The translations under genes were made by a program, and so were the position numbers. This document shows, piece after piece, positions 24,843 to 33,255 of a stretch of DNA of 64,000 nucleotides (positions within the stretch are counted from its first letter, which is position 1; the number at the start of each line of letters is the position of its first letter). The notes beneath the pieces were generated by a model. The model was not told the origin of the DNA and searched no databases. It was given only the letters and a program-made list of their open reading frames with translations. Source of the DNA: Paramesorhizobium sp049065735 (GTDB lineage: Bacteria; Pseudomonadota; Alphaproteobacteria; Rhizobiales; Rhizobiaceae); NCBI RefSeq assembly GCF_049065735.1, contig NZ_JBAKHD010000002.1, positions 62,001 through 126,000 of the forward strand, given 5' to 3'.

Positions 24843-25329
24843 CTACATCCTCCGGCATCACCAGTCCCGCCAGTTCCGCCAACGTCAATCTCGACGCGCC
24901 GATGCGCGCGAAACGAAGCGTCATCGCCTTGCGCGTGGCCGCAGCGAGGCGGTGTTCTGGCGCGTCACGCAGGATTTCAGCACCATAGCCGTCTGAGAGG
25001 ATGAGGCCGCATTCCTCCGGGAAGATGTCGCGCGGCACGCCGGGATGGGTGGCGAGGAACAGCCGGTCGCAATGGAGGCGATAGTCCGGCCATTTGCGGT
25101 CCGCCTTCCAGTCCTCGATCGATGATTTGATCTCGACGATCCAGATATCGCCGCTCTTTGTCAGCGCGGCGAGGTCGGCGCGGCGTCCGGAAGCCAGCGG
25201 CAGCTCCGGCAGGACCGCCAGCCCCATTTCCAGAAACAGGCGCTGCACGCCGCGCCGCACCAGCATGGCGTTTTCCGACTGGCGTCCGTCTGCGAGCGGA
25301 TGGGTCTGGTTGAGGGTTACAATCGGCAT
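24835..25329 (-). CDS. mmcB: MmcB-family DNA repair protein
   Basis: A 164-residue protein with a restriction-endonuclease-like (PD-(D/E)XK) fold. Catalytic-type residues sit in SGRRADLAAL and DIWIVEIKSSIEDWKADRKW, the D...E-x-K pattern. DYRLHCDRLFLATHPGVPRDIFP follows, typical of the family. MmcB was named in Caulobacter for a role in tolerance to cross-linking damage; here that is inferred from similarity. It diverges from the L,D-transpeptidase gene, with a CtrA-type box in the gap. The C-terminal codons and stop lie in a family C repeat. Confidence 0.85.
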   Translation of the reverse strand: MPIVTLNQTHPLADGRQSENAMLVRRGVQRLFLEMGLAVLPELPLASGRRADLAALTKSGDIWIVEIKSSIEDWKADRKWPDYRLHCDRLFLATHPGVPRDIFPEECGLILSDGYGAEILRDAPEHRLAAATRKAMTLRFARIGASRLTLAELAGLVMPEDVGE

Positions 25330-25430
25330 TGAAAGGCTCTATTGGCAGGCGCAAACGTCGGAAATGTGGCTTTTTCGCGCCACATCGGCATTTTCGGAAA
25401 CAAGCCACCGTTGAAGAACTCGCATTATGG

Positions 25431-25445
25431 TTAACCGTCAGTTAA
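25431..25445. promoter_or_regulatory. CtrA-type box TTAA-N7-TTAA
   Basis: TTAACCGTCAGTTAA matches the full CtrA recognition pattern. It lies in the divergent mmcB / L,D-transpeptidase region, 74 bp before the transpeptidase ATG and 101 bp before mmcB. The position is reasonable for control of either gene by the cell-cycle regulator. Confidence 0.5.
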
Positions 25446-25519
25446 GAAAACGGTCAATAGGGTCGTGTAACTGGTTTGGGTGATTCGTTCGGAACGATAT
25501 ATTTCGTGAGGGAAAATAT

Positions 25520-26137
25520 ATGAATATCAAGCAGTTACAAGCAGCTGCCGCAATACTTGTCGCAGCCGCTCTAGCAGGCTGTACGACAGCCGAGGAGCGC
25601 AGCCACATTCTTGCCTACTCCTCGGTAACCGATGCAGGTTACACGCTTCCCGCCATACCTTACGGCAAAATTCCGCCCCAATATCAGCGGCAGATCGTTG
25701 ACTACCAGACTAGGGAAGCGCCCGGGACTGTCATCGTCGATACCGAGAACAAATTCCTCTATTACGTCATGCCCGGCGGCAAGGCGATGCGTTACGGCAT
25801 CGGTGTCGGGCGCGAAGGTTTCGGATGGTCCGGCACGGCGCGCGTCGCCATGAAGCGCGAATGGCCGACCTGGACGCCGCCCGCCCCGATGATAAAACGC
25901 CAGCCGGAATTGGCGGTCTATCGCGGCGGCATGGAGCCGGGGCTCAAGAACCCGCTCGGCGCCCGCGCGCTTTACCTCTACAAGGGCGGCCACGACACCG
26001 GCTATCGCCTGCACGGCACACCGGAATGGTGGTCCATCGGCAAGGCCATGTCGTCAGGCTGCATCCGCCTGATGAACCAGGATATCATCGATCTCTATAA
26101 TCGCGTGGAAGTTGGCGCGAAGGTGATCGTGAAATAA
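25520..26137 (+). CDS. L,D-transpeptidase (YkuD/ErfK) lipoprotein
   Basis: A periplasmic enzyme that crosslinks peptidoglycan (3-3 bonds) or attaches proteins to it. The 205-residue precursor has a lipoprotein signal ending in the lipobox LAGC (Cys near residue 21). The YkuD domain follows: GTVIVDTENKFLYYVM, GIGVGREGFGWSG, and the active site with His in YRLHGTPEWWSIG and the nucleophilic Cys near residue 181 in SSGCIRLMNQDIIDLY. In Brucella and Agrobacterium related enzymes anchor outer-membrane proteins; which role applies here is unknown. The stop abuts a family C repeat. Confidence 0.93.
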   Translation: MNIKQLQAAAAILVAAALAGCTTAEERSHILAYSSVTDAGYTLPAIPYGKIPPQYQRQIVDYQTREAPGTVIVDTENKFLYYVMPGGKAMRYGIGVGREGFGWSGTARVAMKREWPTWTPPAPMIKRQPELAVYRGGMEPGLKNPLGARALYLYKGGHDTGYRLHGTPEWWSIGKAMSSGCIRLMNQDIIDLYNRVEVGAKVIVK

Positions 26138-26211
26138 GGGAGTAGGGGAGTAGGGGAGTAGGGGAATATGTGGGAGCCAAACATACTCCCCTATTCCCGT
26201 ACTCCCTTGAG
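26137..26211. repeat. Family C G-run/C-run inverted repeat, copy 3
   Basis: Three GGGGAGTA units, then GGGGAATATG, are inverted as CATACTCCCCTATTCCCGTA. It separates the convergent L,D-transpeptidase and NifU-like genes, touching the first and ending 2 bp from the second. Confidence 0.8.
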
Positions 26212-26212
26212 G

Positions 26213-26785
26213 TCACACCGACTCGACGTGCTGCACTTCCGGCACGAAATGGCGCAGCAGGTTCTGGATGCCGTGCTTCAGGGTCGCGGTCGAGGAGGGG
26301 CAACCGGAGCAGGCGCCCTTCATGTTGAGATAGACCGTGCCGGTGTCCTTCTCGAAGCCGCGGAAGGTGATGTCGCCGCCATCCTGCGCCACGGCGGGGC
26401 GGACGCGGGTTTCCAGCAATTCCTTGATCGTATCGACGATCTCGATATCGGCTTCGTCGAAGAATTCGCCGTCGCCATGGTCCGCGGCGGCGCTTTCCTG
26501 CACCGCCATGACCGGCGAACCGGCCATGAAATGCTCCATGATCGTGCCGAGAATGGCGGGCTTCAGGTGCTGCCAGTCCGGGCCGTCCTTGGTGATGGTG
26601 ATGAAATCATAGCCGAAGAAGACGCCCGTCACGCCGGGAATGGCGAAGAGCTTTGCGGCGAGCGGCGAGGTGCTGCCTGCTGCCTCCGCATCGCGGAAAT
26701 CGGCGGTGCCCTCGGGCATAACCACCTTTCCGGGCAGGAATTTCAAGGTCGCCGGATTGGGCGTGGTCTCGGTCTGGATGAACAC
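26213..26785 (-). CDS. NifU-like Fe-S scaffold/carrier protein (Nfu)
   Basis: The 190-residue protein has an N-terminal Nfu domain (MFIQTETTPNPATLKFLPG, FFGYDFITITK) and a C-terminal NifU domain. The latter's CSGCPSS motif (C-x2-C) binds a [4Fe-4S] cluster for delivery to apo-proteins. Residues between them (EFFDEADIEIVDTIKELLETRVRP) form the start of the NifU domain. This two-domain form is the standard alphaproteobacterial and mitochondrial NFU1 type. The start codon is GTG. The 105-bp gap to uspA holds nothing obvious. Confidence 0.92.
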   Translation of the reverse strand: MFIQTETTPNPATLKFLPGKVVMPEGTADFRDAEAAGSTSPLAAKLFAIPGVTGVFFGYDFITITKDGPDWQHLKPAILGTIMEHFMAGSPVMAVQESAAADHGDGEFFDEADIEIVDTIKELLETRVRPAVAQDGGDITFRGFEKDTGTVYLNMKGACSGCPSSTATLKHGIQNLLRHFVPEVQHVESV

Positions 26786-26890
26786 TGGCTTTCTCCCGCG
26801 GATCGTTCCTGAAACTAGGCTAAAATAAGGCCACGCCTTAAGCCCGGCAATGCTTCGGACAATGAAGTTTGCGTGAGGTATATAGGCGTG

Positions 26891-27382
26891 TCACGCCACC
26901 GCATCAATGTCTTCGTCGGTGAGGTTATGCGGCACCACCGTGACCGGAATGGGGAAAGCCGCGCCGCGCCCGGCGATCGACTGCACCAATGGCCCCGGCC
27001 CTTCCGTGCCCGCGCCGGCGGCAAGCACGAGGATGGCGATGTCCTGGTCTTCCTCGATGAGATTGTGGATCTCCTCGGCGGTCTGTCCTTCGCGCAAGAC
27101 CAGTTCCGGTTCGAGCCCCTGCGCCTCGCGCACCTTGGCGGCGAATTTATTGAGCGCGCCTTGCGCACGCTCCTCCGCTTCGGCGCGCATGATCTCGCCG
27201 ACGCCCAGGAAATGCTGGAAATCCGCCGAATCGATCACGAACAGGAAGACGAGCGAGCCGCCGGTGTTCTTGGCGCGGCGCGCGGCATAAGCCACCGCGC
27301 GCTCGCACTCCGGCGTCTCGTCGATGACGGCAAGAAATTTGCGGCGGTGTCCGGCTTCCCGGCTGAGACGTTTCGAAACCAT
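26891..27382 (-). CDS. Universal stress protein (UspA family)
   Basis: A single Usp domain of 163 residues. The N-terminal strand KFLAVIDETPECERAVAYAARRA is followed by SLVFLFVID. The nucleotide-loop region is replaced by ILVLAAGAGTEGPGPLVQ, which lacks a clear G-x2-G-x9-G-S/T motif, so ATP binding is uncertain. The PIPVTVVPHNLTDEDIDAVA C-terminus matches alphaproteobacterial homologues found next to trpS. It is transcribed after trpS with 44 bp between. Confidence 0.88.
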   Translation of the reverse strand: MVSKRLSREAGHRRKFLAVIDETPECERAVAYAARRAKNTGGSLVFLFVIDSADFQHFLGVGEIMRAEAEERAQGALNKFAAKVREAQGLEPELVLREGQTAEEIHNLIEEDQDIAILVLAAGAGTEGPGPLVQSIAGRGAAFPIPVTVVPHNLTDEDIDAVA

Positions 27383-27426
27383 GGCGTCAATGTGTCATCG
27401 CGCGGCGAAACCTGCAAGGAGGAGAA

Positions 27427-28494
27427 TTAATCCTGCAGGAACCCGATAATATCGCGCACGTGGCGCATGGTTTCTTCGGCCAGAACGCTTGCCCGTTCGC
27501 CGCCGTCTTTCAACACCTGATCCACATAGGCCTGATCCGCCGAAATGCGGCGCATTTCCTCGGTGATGGGCGACAATTGCGCGACGGCGAGATCGGCGAG
27601 CGCGGGCTTGAAGTCGGAGAATTGCCGGCCGCCGAAATCGCGGATCACCGTCTCCTTGTCCGTGCCGGATAGCGCGGCGAAGATGCCGACGAGATTGTCA
27701 GCTTCAGGCCGATTCGCGAGGCCTTCCACATCCGATGGCAAGGCTTCCGGGTCGGTTTTCGCCTTACGGATCTTCTTGGAGATCGTGTCGGCGTCGTCGA
27801 CGAGATTGATCCGCGAAAGGTCGGACGGATCGGATTTCGACATCTTCTTGGTGCCGTCGCGCAGCGACATGATGCGCATGGCTGGACCTGAGATCATCGG
27901 CTCCGTCAGCGGGAAGAAGCCGGAAACCTTTTCATCGCCCACCTGCATATCAACGCCGATACCCAGTTCCTTTATGCGGCCGGAATAGTCGTTGTTGAAT
28001 TTCTGGGCGACGTCGCGGGTCAGTTCCAGATGCTGCTTCTGGTCCTCGCCGACGGGCACATGCGTGGCGCGATAAAGCAGGATATCGGCTGCCATCAGGT
28101 TCGGATAGACGAAGAGCCCTGACGAGGCGTTCTCGCGATCCTTGCCGGCCTTGTCCTTGAACTGCGTCATGCGATTGAGCCAGCCGATGCGCGCGATGCA
28201 GTTGAACACCCAGGCAAGCTCGGCATGCTGGCGCACGCGGCTCTGGTTGAAGACGATGCTCTTCTTGGGATCGATGCCGGAAGCCAAGAACGCGGCCGTT
28301 ACCTCACGCGTCGATTGCATCAGATCCACCGGATCGGGATTGACTGTGAGGGCGTGCATGTCGACCACGCAAAAGATGCACTCATGGCTGGCCTGCAAAT
28401 CAAGCCACCGCTTCATGGCGCCGAGATAATTGCCAAGATGCAGATTTCCCGTCGGCTGGATGCCGGAGAAGACGAGTGGCTTGAACGTGTCCAT
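27427..28494 (-). CDS. trpS: Tryptophanyl-tRNA synthetase
   Basis: Class I synthetase charging tRNA-Trp. The 355-residue protein has the HIGH-equivalent GNLHLGNYLG at residues 17-26, the KMSKS loop KKMSKSDPS near residue 214, and ADILLYRATHVPVGEDQKQH, which helps form the tryptophan pocket. Length and ends are normal. It is part of the minus-strand series glnD, murJ, trpS, uspA. Confidence 0.97.
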   Translation of the reverse strand: MDTFKPLVFSGIQPTGNLHLGNYLGAMKRWLDLQASHECIFCVVDMHALTVNPDPVDLMQSTREVTAAFLASGIDPKKSIVFNQSRVRQHAELAWVFNCIARIGWLNRMTQFKDKAGKDRENASSGLFVYPNLMAADILLYRATHVPVGEDQKQHLELTRDVAQKFNNDYSGRIKELGIGVDMQVGDEKVSGFFPLTEPMISGPAMRIMSLRDGTKKMSKSDPSDLSRINLVDDADTISKKIRKAKTDPEALPSDVEGLANRPEADNLVGIFAALSGTDKETVIRDFGGRQFSDFKPALADLAVAQLSPITEEMRRISADQAYVDQVLKDGGERASVLAEETMRHVRDIIGFLQD

Positions 28495-28561
28495 GGATAG
28501 CTTCCCTGAACCTGTGGTGGGGACTGTTGTCGCGGCGTTTTGGCAGAGCGGTGCGCCCTGA

Positions 28562-30148
28562 TCAAGCGGAATTACCGGTCTGTTCCTTCGCCTTGCGCTT
28601 CAGGCTTCGCCTGATCATGCCGGCATCTGCGCCGCCAAGGCCGAAGGCGAGGGCGAAATAGACCGCCGCGCCCGCCGCCACGAGCACCGCGAGCGTCGCC
28701 GCCCGCACGAGGAACGGAACACCATGGGCGAGCAGATAATCGAACCGCGTGGTGGCGTAATAAAGCCCGACCGCCATGACGGCTGCGGCAAGGACGAGGC
28801 GTGGAACGCGGGTGAGCAGCGGAATGTCCCGCCCCCAATGGCCGCGCCAGACCAGCGTTGTGAAGAGCAGGACGGCGTTGACCCATCCGGCGACGATTTC
28901 GGCAATCGCAATGCCCCCCGCCGAGTAAAGCGGAAAGAGCGTCAGCGCGAGCGTGACGTTCACGATGACGGATATGCCGGCGAAAATCATCGGCGTGCGC
29001 GTGTCCTCGCGGGCGAAGAAGCCGGGGATGAACGCCTTGATCAATACGAAGGCGGGAAGACCGAGCCCGTAGATCGCGAGAATTCCGGCGACGACGTGCG
29101 TGGCGTCGGGCGAGAACTCGCCGCGCTCGTAGAGAAGCCGCACGATCGGCTCGGACATGACGAGCAGCGCCGCCGCAGCGGGCAGCGTCAGGAACAGGGT
29201 GAACTCGACCGAGCGGTTTTGTAGATTGGCCGCTTCCTTGAGGTTTCCCCCACGCAAAGCGCGCGCGAGTTCGGGTAACAGAACAGTGGCGACCGCAATA
29301 CCCACCACGCCGAGCGGAAGCTGATAGACGCGGTCGGCGTAGACGAGCGACGAAACCGCCCCGTCCTGTCCCGAGGCGATGTTGGTGTTGATGAGCAGGT
29401 TGATCTGGGTGATGCCGCCGGTAATCGCCGCAGGCAGCGCCAGAATGAGCAGGCGCTTGACGTTGGAGGTAAAACGCGGACGACGGAAACCGATCTTTAT
29501 CCCGGCATTTCTCACCGCGATCCAGACGATGGCGAGTTGTACGAGCCCCGCCGCCATCACGCCCCAGGAAAGGCCATAGCCGACGCTCATCGCGTCATGG
29601 CCGCGATACCAAGCCCACCCCAGCACGCCGATCAGGATGATATTGAGAAAAACCGGCGCAATCGCCGCCGCGAAATAGCGGTGCAGCGAATTCAGCATCC
29701 CGCTCATCATCGCCGCCAGCGACATGCAGGCGAGATAGGGGAACATGATGGTGGCGAGCCGGACCGTGCCCGCGAATTTCTCGGGATCGTCGATGAAGCC
29801 CGGCGCGATCACATAGCGCACCAGCAGCGGCATGGAGAGTTCCATGATGATGGTGAGGACGAGCAGCACCGTGAAGAGGACGCCGAACACTTCCTCGGAA
29901 AAGCGCCTTGCACCGTCGAGACCGTTCTTCTCGATCTCCTTGGCAAAGAGCGGCACGAAGGCTGAGTTGAACGCGCCTTCGGCAAAAAGGCGGCGGAAGG
30001 TATTGGGAAAGCGGAACGCGGCGTTGAAGGCATCCGCCACCGGCCCGGTCCCCAACGCCGCCGCCATCAGCATTTCGCGCGTGAAGCCGAAGATACGGCT
30101 GGCTAACGTGCCGGAAGCGACGGTGGCGAATTTTTTCACGAGGCTCAT
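28562..30148 (-). CDS. murJ: Lipid II flippase MurJ
   Basis: Moves lipid II across the inner membrane for peptidoglycan synthesis. The 528-residue MOP-superfamily protein has about 14 membrane helices. It begins with the diagnostic SLVKKFATVASGTLASRIFG and RLFAEGAFNSAFVPLFA, and contains LIKAFIPGFFAREDTRTPM in the C-terminal half. The spacing to glnD (80 bp) and trpS (67 bp) fits one transcription unit. Confidence 0.96.
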   Translation of the reverse strand: MSLVKKFATVASGTLASRIFGFTREMLMAAALGTGPVADAFNAAFRFPNTFRRLFAEGAFNSAFVPLFAKEIEKNGLDGARRFSEEVFGVLFTVLLVLTIIMELSMPLLVRYVIAPGFIDDPEKFAGTVRLATIMFPYLACMSLAAMMSGMLNSLHRYFAAAIAPVFLNIILIGVLGWAWYRGHDAMSVGYGLSWGVMAAGLVQLAIVWIAVRNAGIKIGFRRPRFTSNVKRLLILALPAAITGGITQINLLINTNIASGQDGAVSSLVYADRVYQLPLGVVGIAVATVLLPELARALRGGNLKEAANLQNRSVEFTLFLTLPAAAALLVMSEPIVRLLYERGEFSPDATHVVAGILAIYGLGLPAFVLIKAFIPGFFAREDTRTPMIFAGISVIVNVTLALTLFPLYSAGGIAIAEIVAGWVNAVLLFTTLVWRGHWGRDIPLLTRVPRLVLAAAVMAVGLYYATTRFDYLLAHGVPFLVRAATLAVLVAAGAAVYFALAFGLGGADAGMIRRSLKRKAKEQTGNSA

Positions 30149-30228
30149 GGGTGGGAGGCCTTTTTGATCTGCAGTGCCACTCGACCACCCCGCTCTGTGC
30201 CTAGCGCTTCCATCGAAACAAAAACCAC

Positions 30229-33021
30229 TTATTCCGCCGCCTGATGCGCGCGGCTTCTTGCATGGGCTTCTTCTTTGCCGAAAAGCGCGAGCAGCTTGCG
30301 CCTTATATTGCCCTGCCGCGCCGGGTTGGAAACCTTATGCCCCACCAGATCGGTGACATAGAAGGTGTCGATCACCTTCTCGCCGAAGGTGGTGATATGC
30401 GCCGAGGCGATGTCGAGGGAGAGGCCGGAAATCACCCCCGTCAGTTCGGACAGAAGGCCGGGCCGGTCAAGGCCTTCGACTTCAATAACCGTAAACTTGT
30501 TCGAGAGCTTGTTGTCGATCTCCACGCGCGGCTCGACGCGAAAGGCTTTGGCGGCGCGCTTCGGCTTCACGCGCTTGGCCAGCATGTCGGGGAGATGAGA
30601 GTGGCCCGACAGCACGTCCTCGATCAGCTTGCCGACCCGCACCGCGCGCCGCTTCTCATCGTCGTCAGTCTCGAATTCGCGGTTGATGAGGATGGTGTCG
30701 AGCGCGCGCCCGTCGCTGGTGGTGAAGATCTGCGCGTCCACGATATTCGCCCCCGCCGCCGCGCAAGCCCCGGCGATGACAGAGAGAAGGCGCGGATGGT
30801 CGGGGGAGAGCACGGTGATCTCCGTCACCGCTTCGAAGGCGCGCGGCTCGACCATGGTCGCAAGCTGCCTGCCCGCCGCATCGGCCTCGCGGATGAAATC
30901 GGCATGGCGGAGCTGATCCTCAAGGCTCACCGTCAGGAAATAGTTCTGATAGTGCAGGTTGAGGTAATTCTCACGCTCCTCGTCAGGCCATTGGCTCAGC
31001 GCCGCCGCCAGTTCCCCTCGCGTCTGCTCCAGGCGGTTCTTGCGCGAGACTTCGGAGAAGCCGCCGGTGAGGAGAAGCTCGGTTTCATAGAAGAGCGTGC
31101 GCAGCAACTGGCCCTTCCAGCCGTTCCAGACGCCGGGACCGACCGCCTTGATATCGCAGACGGTGAGGATCAAGAGGAGCTTCAGCCGTTCGAGCGTCTG
31201 CACCGTGGCGGCGAAATCCTCGATCGTCTTGCGGTCGTTCAAGTCCCGCGATTGCGCGACCATGCTCATGGTCAGGTGCTCCTGCACCAGCCATGCCACC
31301 GTCTCGGTTTCGGCGGGCGAGAGCCCAAGGCGCGGGCAGAGCCTGCGGGCGATGCGCGCGCCTGCCACGGAATGATCCTCCGGGCGGCCCTTGGCGATAT
31401 CGTGCAGGAGCAGCGCGATGTAGAGGAGATGGCGGTCCTTCTTCAGCGCCGGCATCAGCGAATTGGAAAGCGGATGCTCCTGCCCCAGCTCGCCATGCTC
31501 GATATCCGAGAGGATGGCGATGCAGCGCAGCAAGTGCTCGTCCACCGTATAGTGGTGATACATGTTGAACTGCATCATCGCGACGATCTTGCCGAAGTCC
31601 GGAATGAATTTGCCCAGCACGCCGGACTCATTCATGCGCCGCAGAATGAGTTCGGGATTGCGCGGCGAGGTGAGCACTTCCAGAAACAGGCGGTTGGCTT
31701 CCGGATTCTCGCGCAAATCCGCATTGATGAGCTTCAGCGAGCGGGTGATCTGCTGCATCGCCTTGGGGTGGAATTCCAGACCGTGTCTATCAGCCAGATG
31801 AAACAGCCTGATAATGTTGAGGGGATCGCGCTCGAACACGCCCTCATCAGCGATATTGATGCGGTGATTGTCGGCGATGAAGTCTTTCGTCCCGGCGAGC
31901 TTGCGCTTGCGGCGGGAGAAGGTGAGGAAGATGCGGTTGAAGCCGGGGACGTGCTTGGCCTGCTCCTCCTCCAGCGCGGCGCAGATGATGCGCGTCAAAT
32001 CTCCGACATCCTTGGCGACGAGGAAATAGTGCTTCATGAAGCGTTCGACATCGTGAAGCCCAGGATGCGAGGTATAGCCCAAGCGGCTGGCGATCTCGCG
32101 CTGGATGTCGAAGGAGAGCCGCTCCTCCGCCTTGCCGGTCAAAAAATGCATGTGGCAGCGCACCGCCCAGAGAAAGTCCTCCGCCTTCATGAAGAGCTTG
32201 TGCTCCTCGCGCGACAGCACCCCCGCCGTCACCAGTTCTTCGCTGGTGCGGACGCGGTAGAAATATTTGGCGATCCAGAACAGCGTGTGCAGGTCGCGCT
32301 GTCCGCCCTTGCCTTCCTTGACGTTTGGCTCGACCAGATAGCGCGTCTCGCCGGTCTTGCGGTGGCGGGCGTCGCGCTCGGCAAGCTTGGCCTGGATGAA
32401 CTGCGGCGCGGTGCCCTTGACCACCTCCTCGCCGAAACGGCGCTCCATCTCGTCGAAAAGCTCTTTACTGCCGCAAAGGCAGCGCGCTTCGAGCACCGCC
32501 GTGCGGATGGTCATGTCCTCGCCCGAAAGGCGGATGGTTTCGTCGATATTGCGGGTGGCGTGGCCGACCTTGAGGCCCAGATCCCAGAGCATGTAAAGGA
32601 CATATTCCACCACCTGCTCGCCCCAGGGCGTCTGCTTATAGGGCAGGAGAAACAGAAGATCGATATCCGATCCCGGCGCCAGCGCGCCGCGCCCGTAGCC
32701 GCCGACGGCGGCAATACACATATGCTCGGCCTTGGAGGGATTAGTGACGGGATAGACGTGGGTGACAGCGAAATCGTAGAGCGTCTCGATGATGACATCC
32801 ATCAGATGGCAAAGCCGGATGGCGCAGCGCCGGCCGCCGCCATCCTTCATCAGCATCGCTTCGGCAGTGGCGCGTCCATCGGCAAGCGCCTCCTTCAGCG
32901 TCTGGAGCACCAGCGCGCGTCTTTGCGGGCCACTTTCATATTGCCGGGCGAGACTATCCAGCTGCTCGCGCAGCCTCCTCGCGTTGATGATCTCGACAAG
33001 CTTCAGGTCCGATGCACTCAT
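30229..33021 (-). CDS. glnD: PII uridylyltransferase / uridylyl-removing enzyme
   Basis: The primary glutamine sensor: it uridylylates PII proteins when glutamine is low and deuridylylates them when high. The 930-residue protein has a nucleotidyltransferase domain with GSDIDLLFL at residues 117-125. The HD hydrolase domain contains LLLHDIAKGRPEDHS near residue 538. Two C-terminal ACT domains carry VLSPDHPRLLSVIAG near 735 and VEGLDRPGLLSELTG near 850, for glutamine binding. All domains are intact. It lies upstream of murJ, with a family A repeat beyond its start. Confidence 0.97.
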   Translation of the reverse strand: MSASDLKLVEIINARRLREQLDSLARQYESGPQRRALVLQTLKEALADGRATAEAMLMKDGGGRRCAIRLCHLMDVIIETLYDFAVTHVYPVTNPSKAEHMCIAAVGGYGRGALAPGSDIDLLFLLPYKQTPWGEQVVEYVLYMLWDLGLKVGHATRNIDETIRLSGEDMTIRTAVLEARCLCGSKELFDEMERRFGEEVVKGTAPQFIQAKLAERDARHRKTGETRYLVEPNVKEGKGGQRDLHTLFWIAKYFYRVRTSEELVTAGVLSREEHKLFMKAEDFLWAVRCHMHFLTGKAEERLSFDIQREIASRLGYTSHPGLHDVERFMKHYFLVAKDVGDLTRIICAALEEEQAKHVPGFNRIFLTFSRRKRKLAGTKDFIADNHRINIADEGVFERDPLNIIRLFHLADRHGLEFHPKAMQQITRSLKLINADLRENPEANRLFLEVLTSPRNPELILRRMNESGVLGKFIPDFGKIVAMMQFNMYHHYTVDEHLLRCIAILSDIEHGELGQEHPLSNSLMPALKKDRHLLYIALLLHDIAKGRPEDHSVAGARIARRLCPRLGLSPAETETVAWLVQEHLTMSMVAQSRDLNDRKTIEDFAATVQTLERLKLLLILTVCDIKAVGPGVWNGWKGQLLRTLFYETELLLTGGFSEVSRKNRLEQTRGELAAALSQWPDEERENYLNLHYQNYFLTVSLEDQLRHADFIREADAAGRQLATMVEPRAFEAVTEITVLSPDHPRLLSVIAGACAAAGANIVDAQIFTTSDGRALDTILINREFETDDDEKRRAVRVGKLIEDVLSGHSHLPDMLAKRVKPKRAAKAFRVEPRVEIDNKLSNKFTVIEVEGLDRPGLLSELTGVISGLSLDIASAHITTFGEKVIDTFYVTDLVGHKVSNPARQGNIRRKLLALFGKEEAHARSRAHQAAE

Positions 33022-33094
33022 GAAGAGGGTCCGATGGATGGAGGCCTCGTATAGCGCGTTTTCCCTTGGGTTGGTATGGGGAAGTGTGGAGCGC

Positions 33095-33249
33095 GACGCA
33101 CCTCCTTCCCCCTTACGGGGAAGGTGCCCGCGTTAGCGGGCGGATGGGGGTGGTGACGTTTGCGCTTGTGCTGACGAACCTAGAGCAAACGTCACCACCC
33201 CCACCCGACCCTTCGGGCCACCCTCCCCGCAAGGGGGAGGGAGGGCGTC
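33095..33249. repeat. Family A nested palindromic repeat, copy 2
   Basis: GACGCACCTCCTTCCCCC and GGGGGAGGGAGGGCGTC outer arms enclose the inner GATGGGGGTGGTGACGTTTG / CAAACGTCACCACCCCCAC pair. It lies between the maeB stop (6 bp away) and the glnD start; the rest of this 234-bp gap shows no gene. Confidence 0.85.
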
Positions 33250-33255
33250 AGTCTC

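Noticed and set aside
24766..26211. G-rich tandem units as a possible CRISPR array
   Set aside because: Units are contiguous or irregular, without uniform spacers, and form one inverted pair per site; no cas genes nearby.
30244..33054. A 936-codon open frame on the plus strand opposite glnD
   Set aside because: It is the antisense shadow of a high-GC gene; the glnD product has all family motifs and the opposite frame has none.
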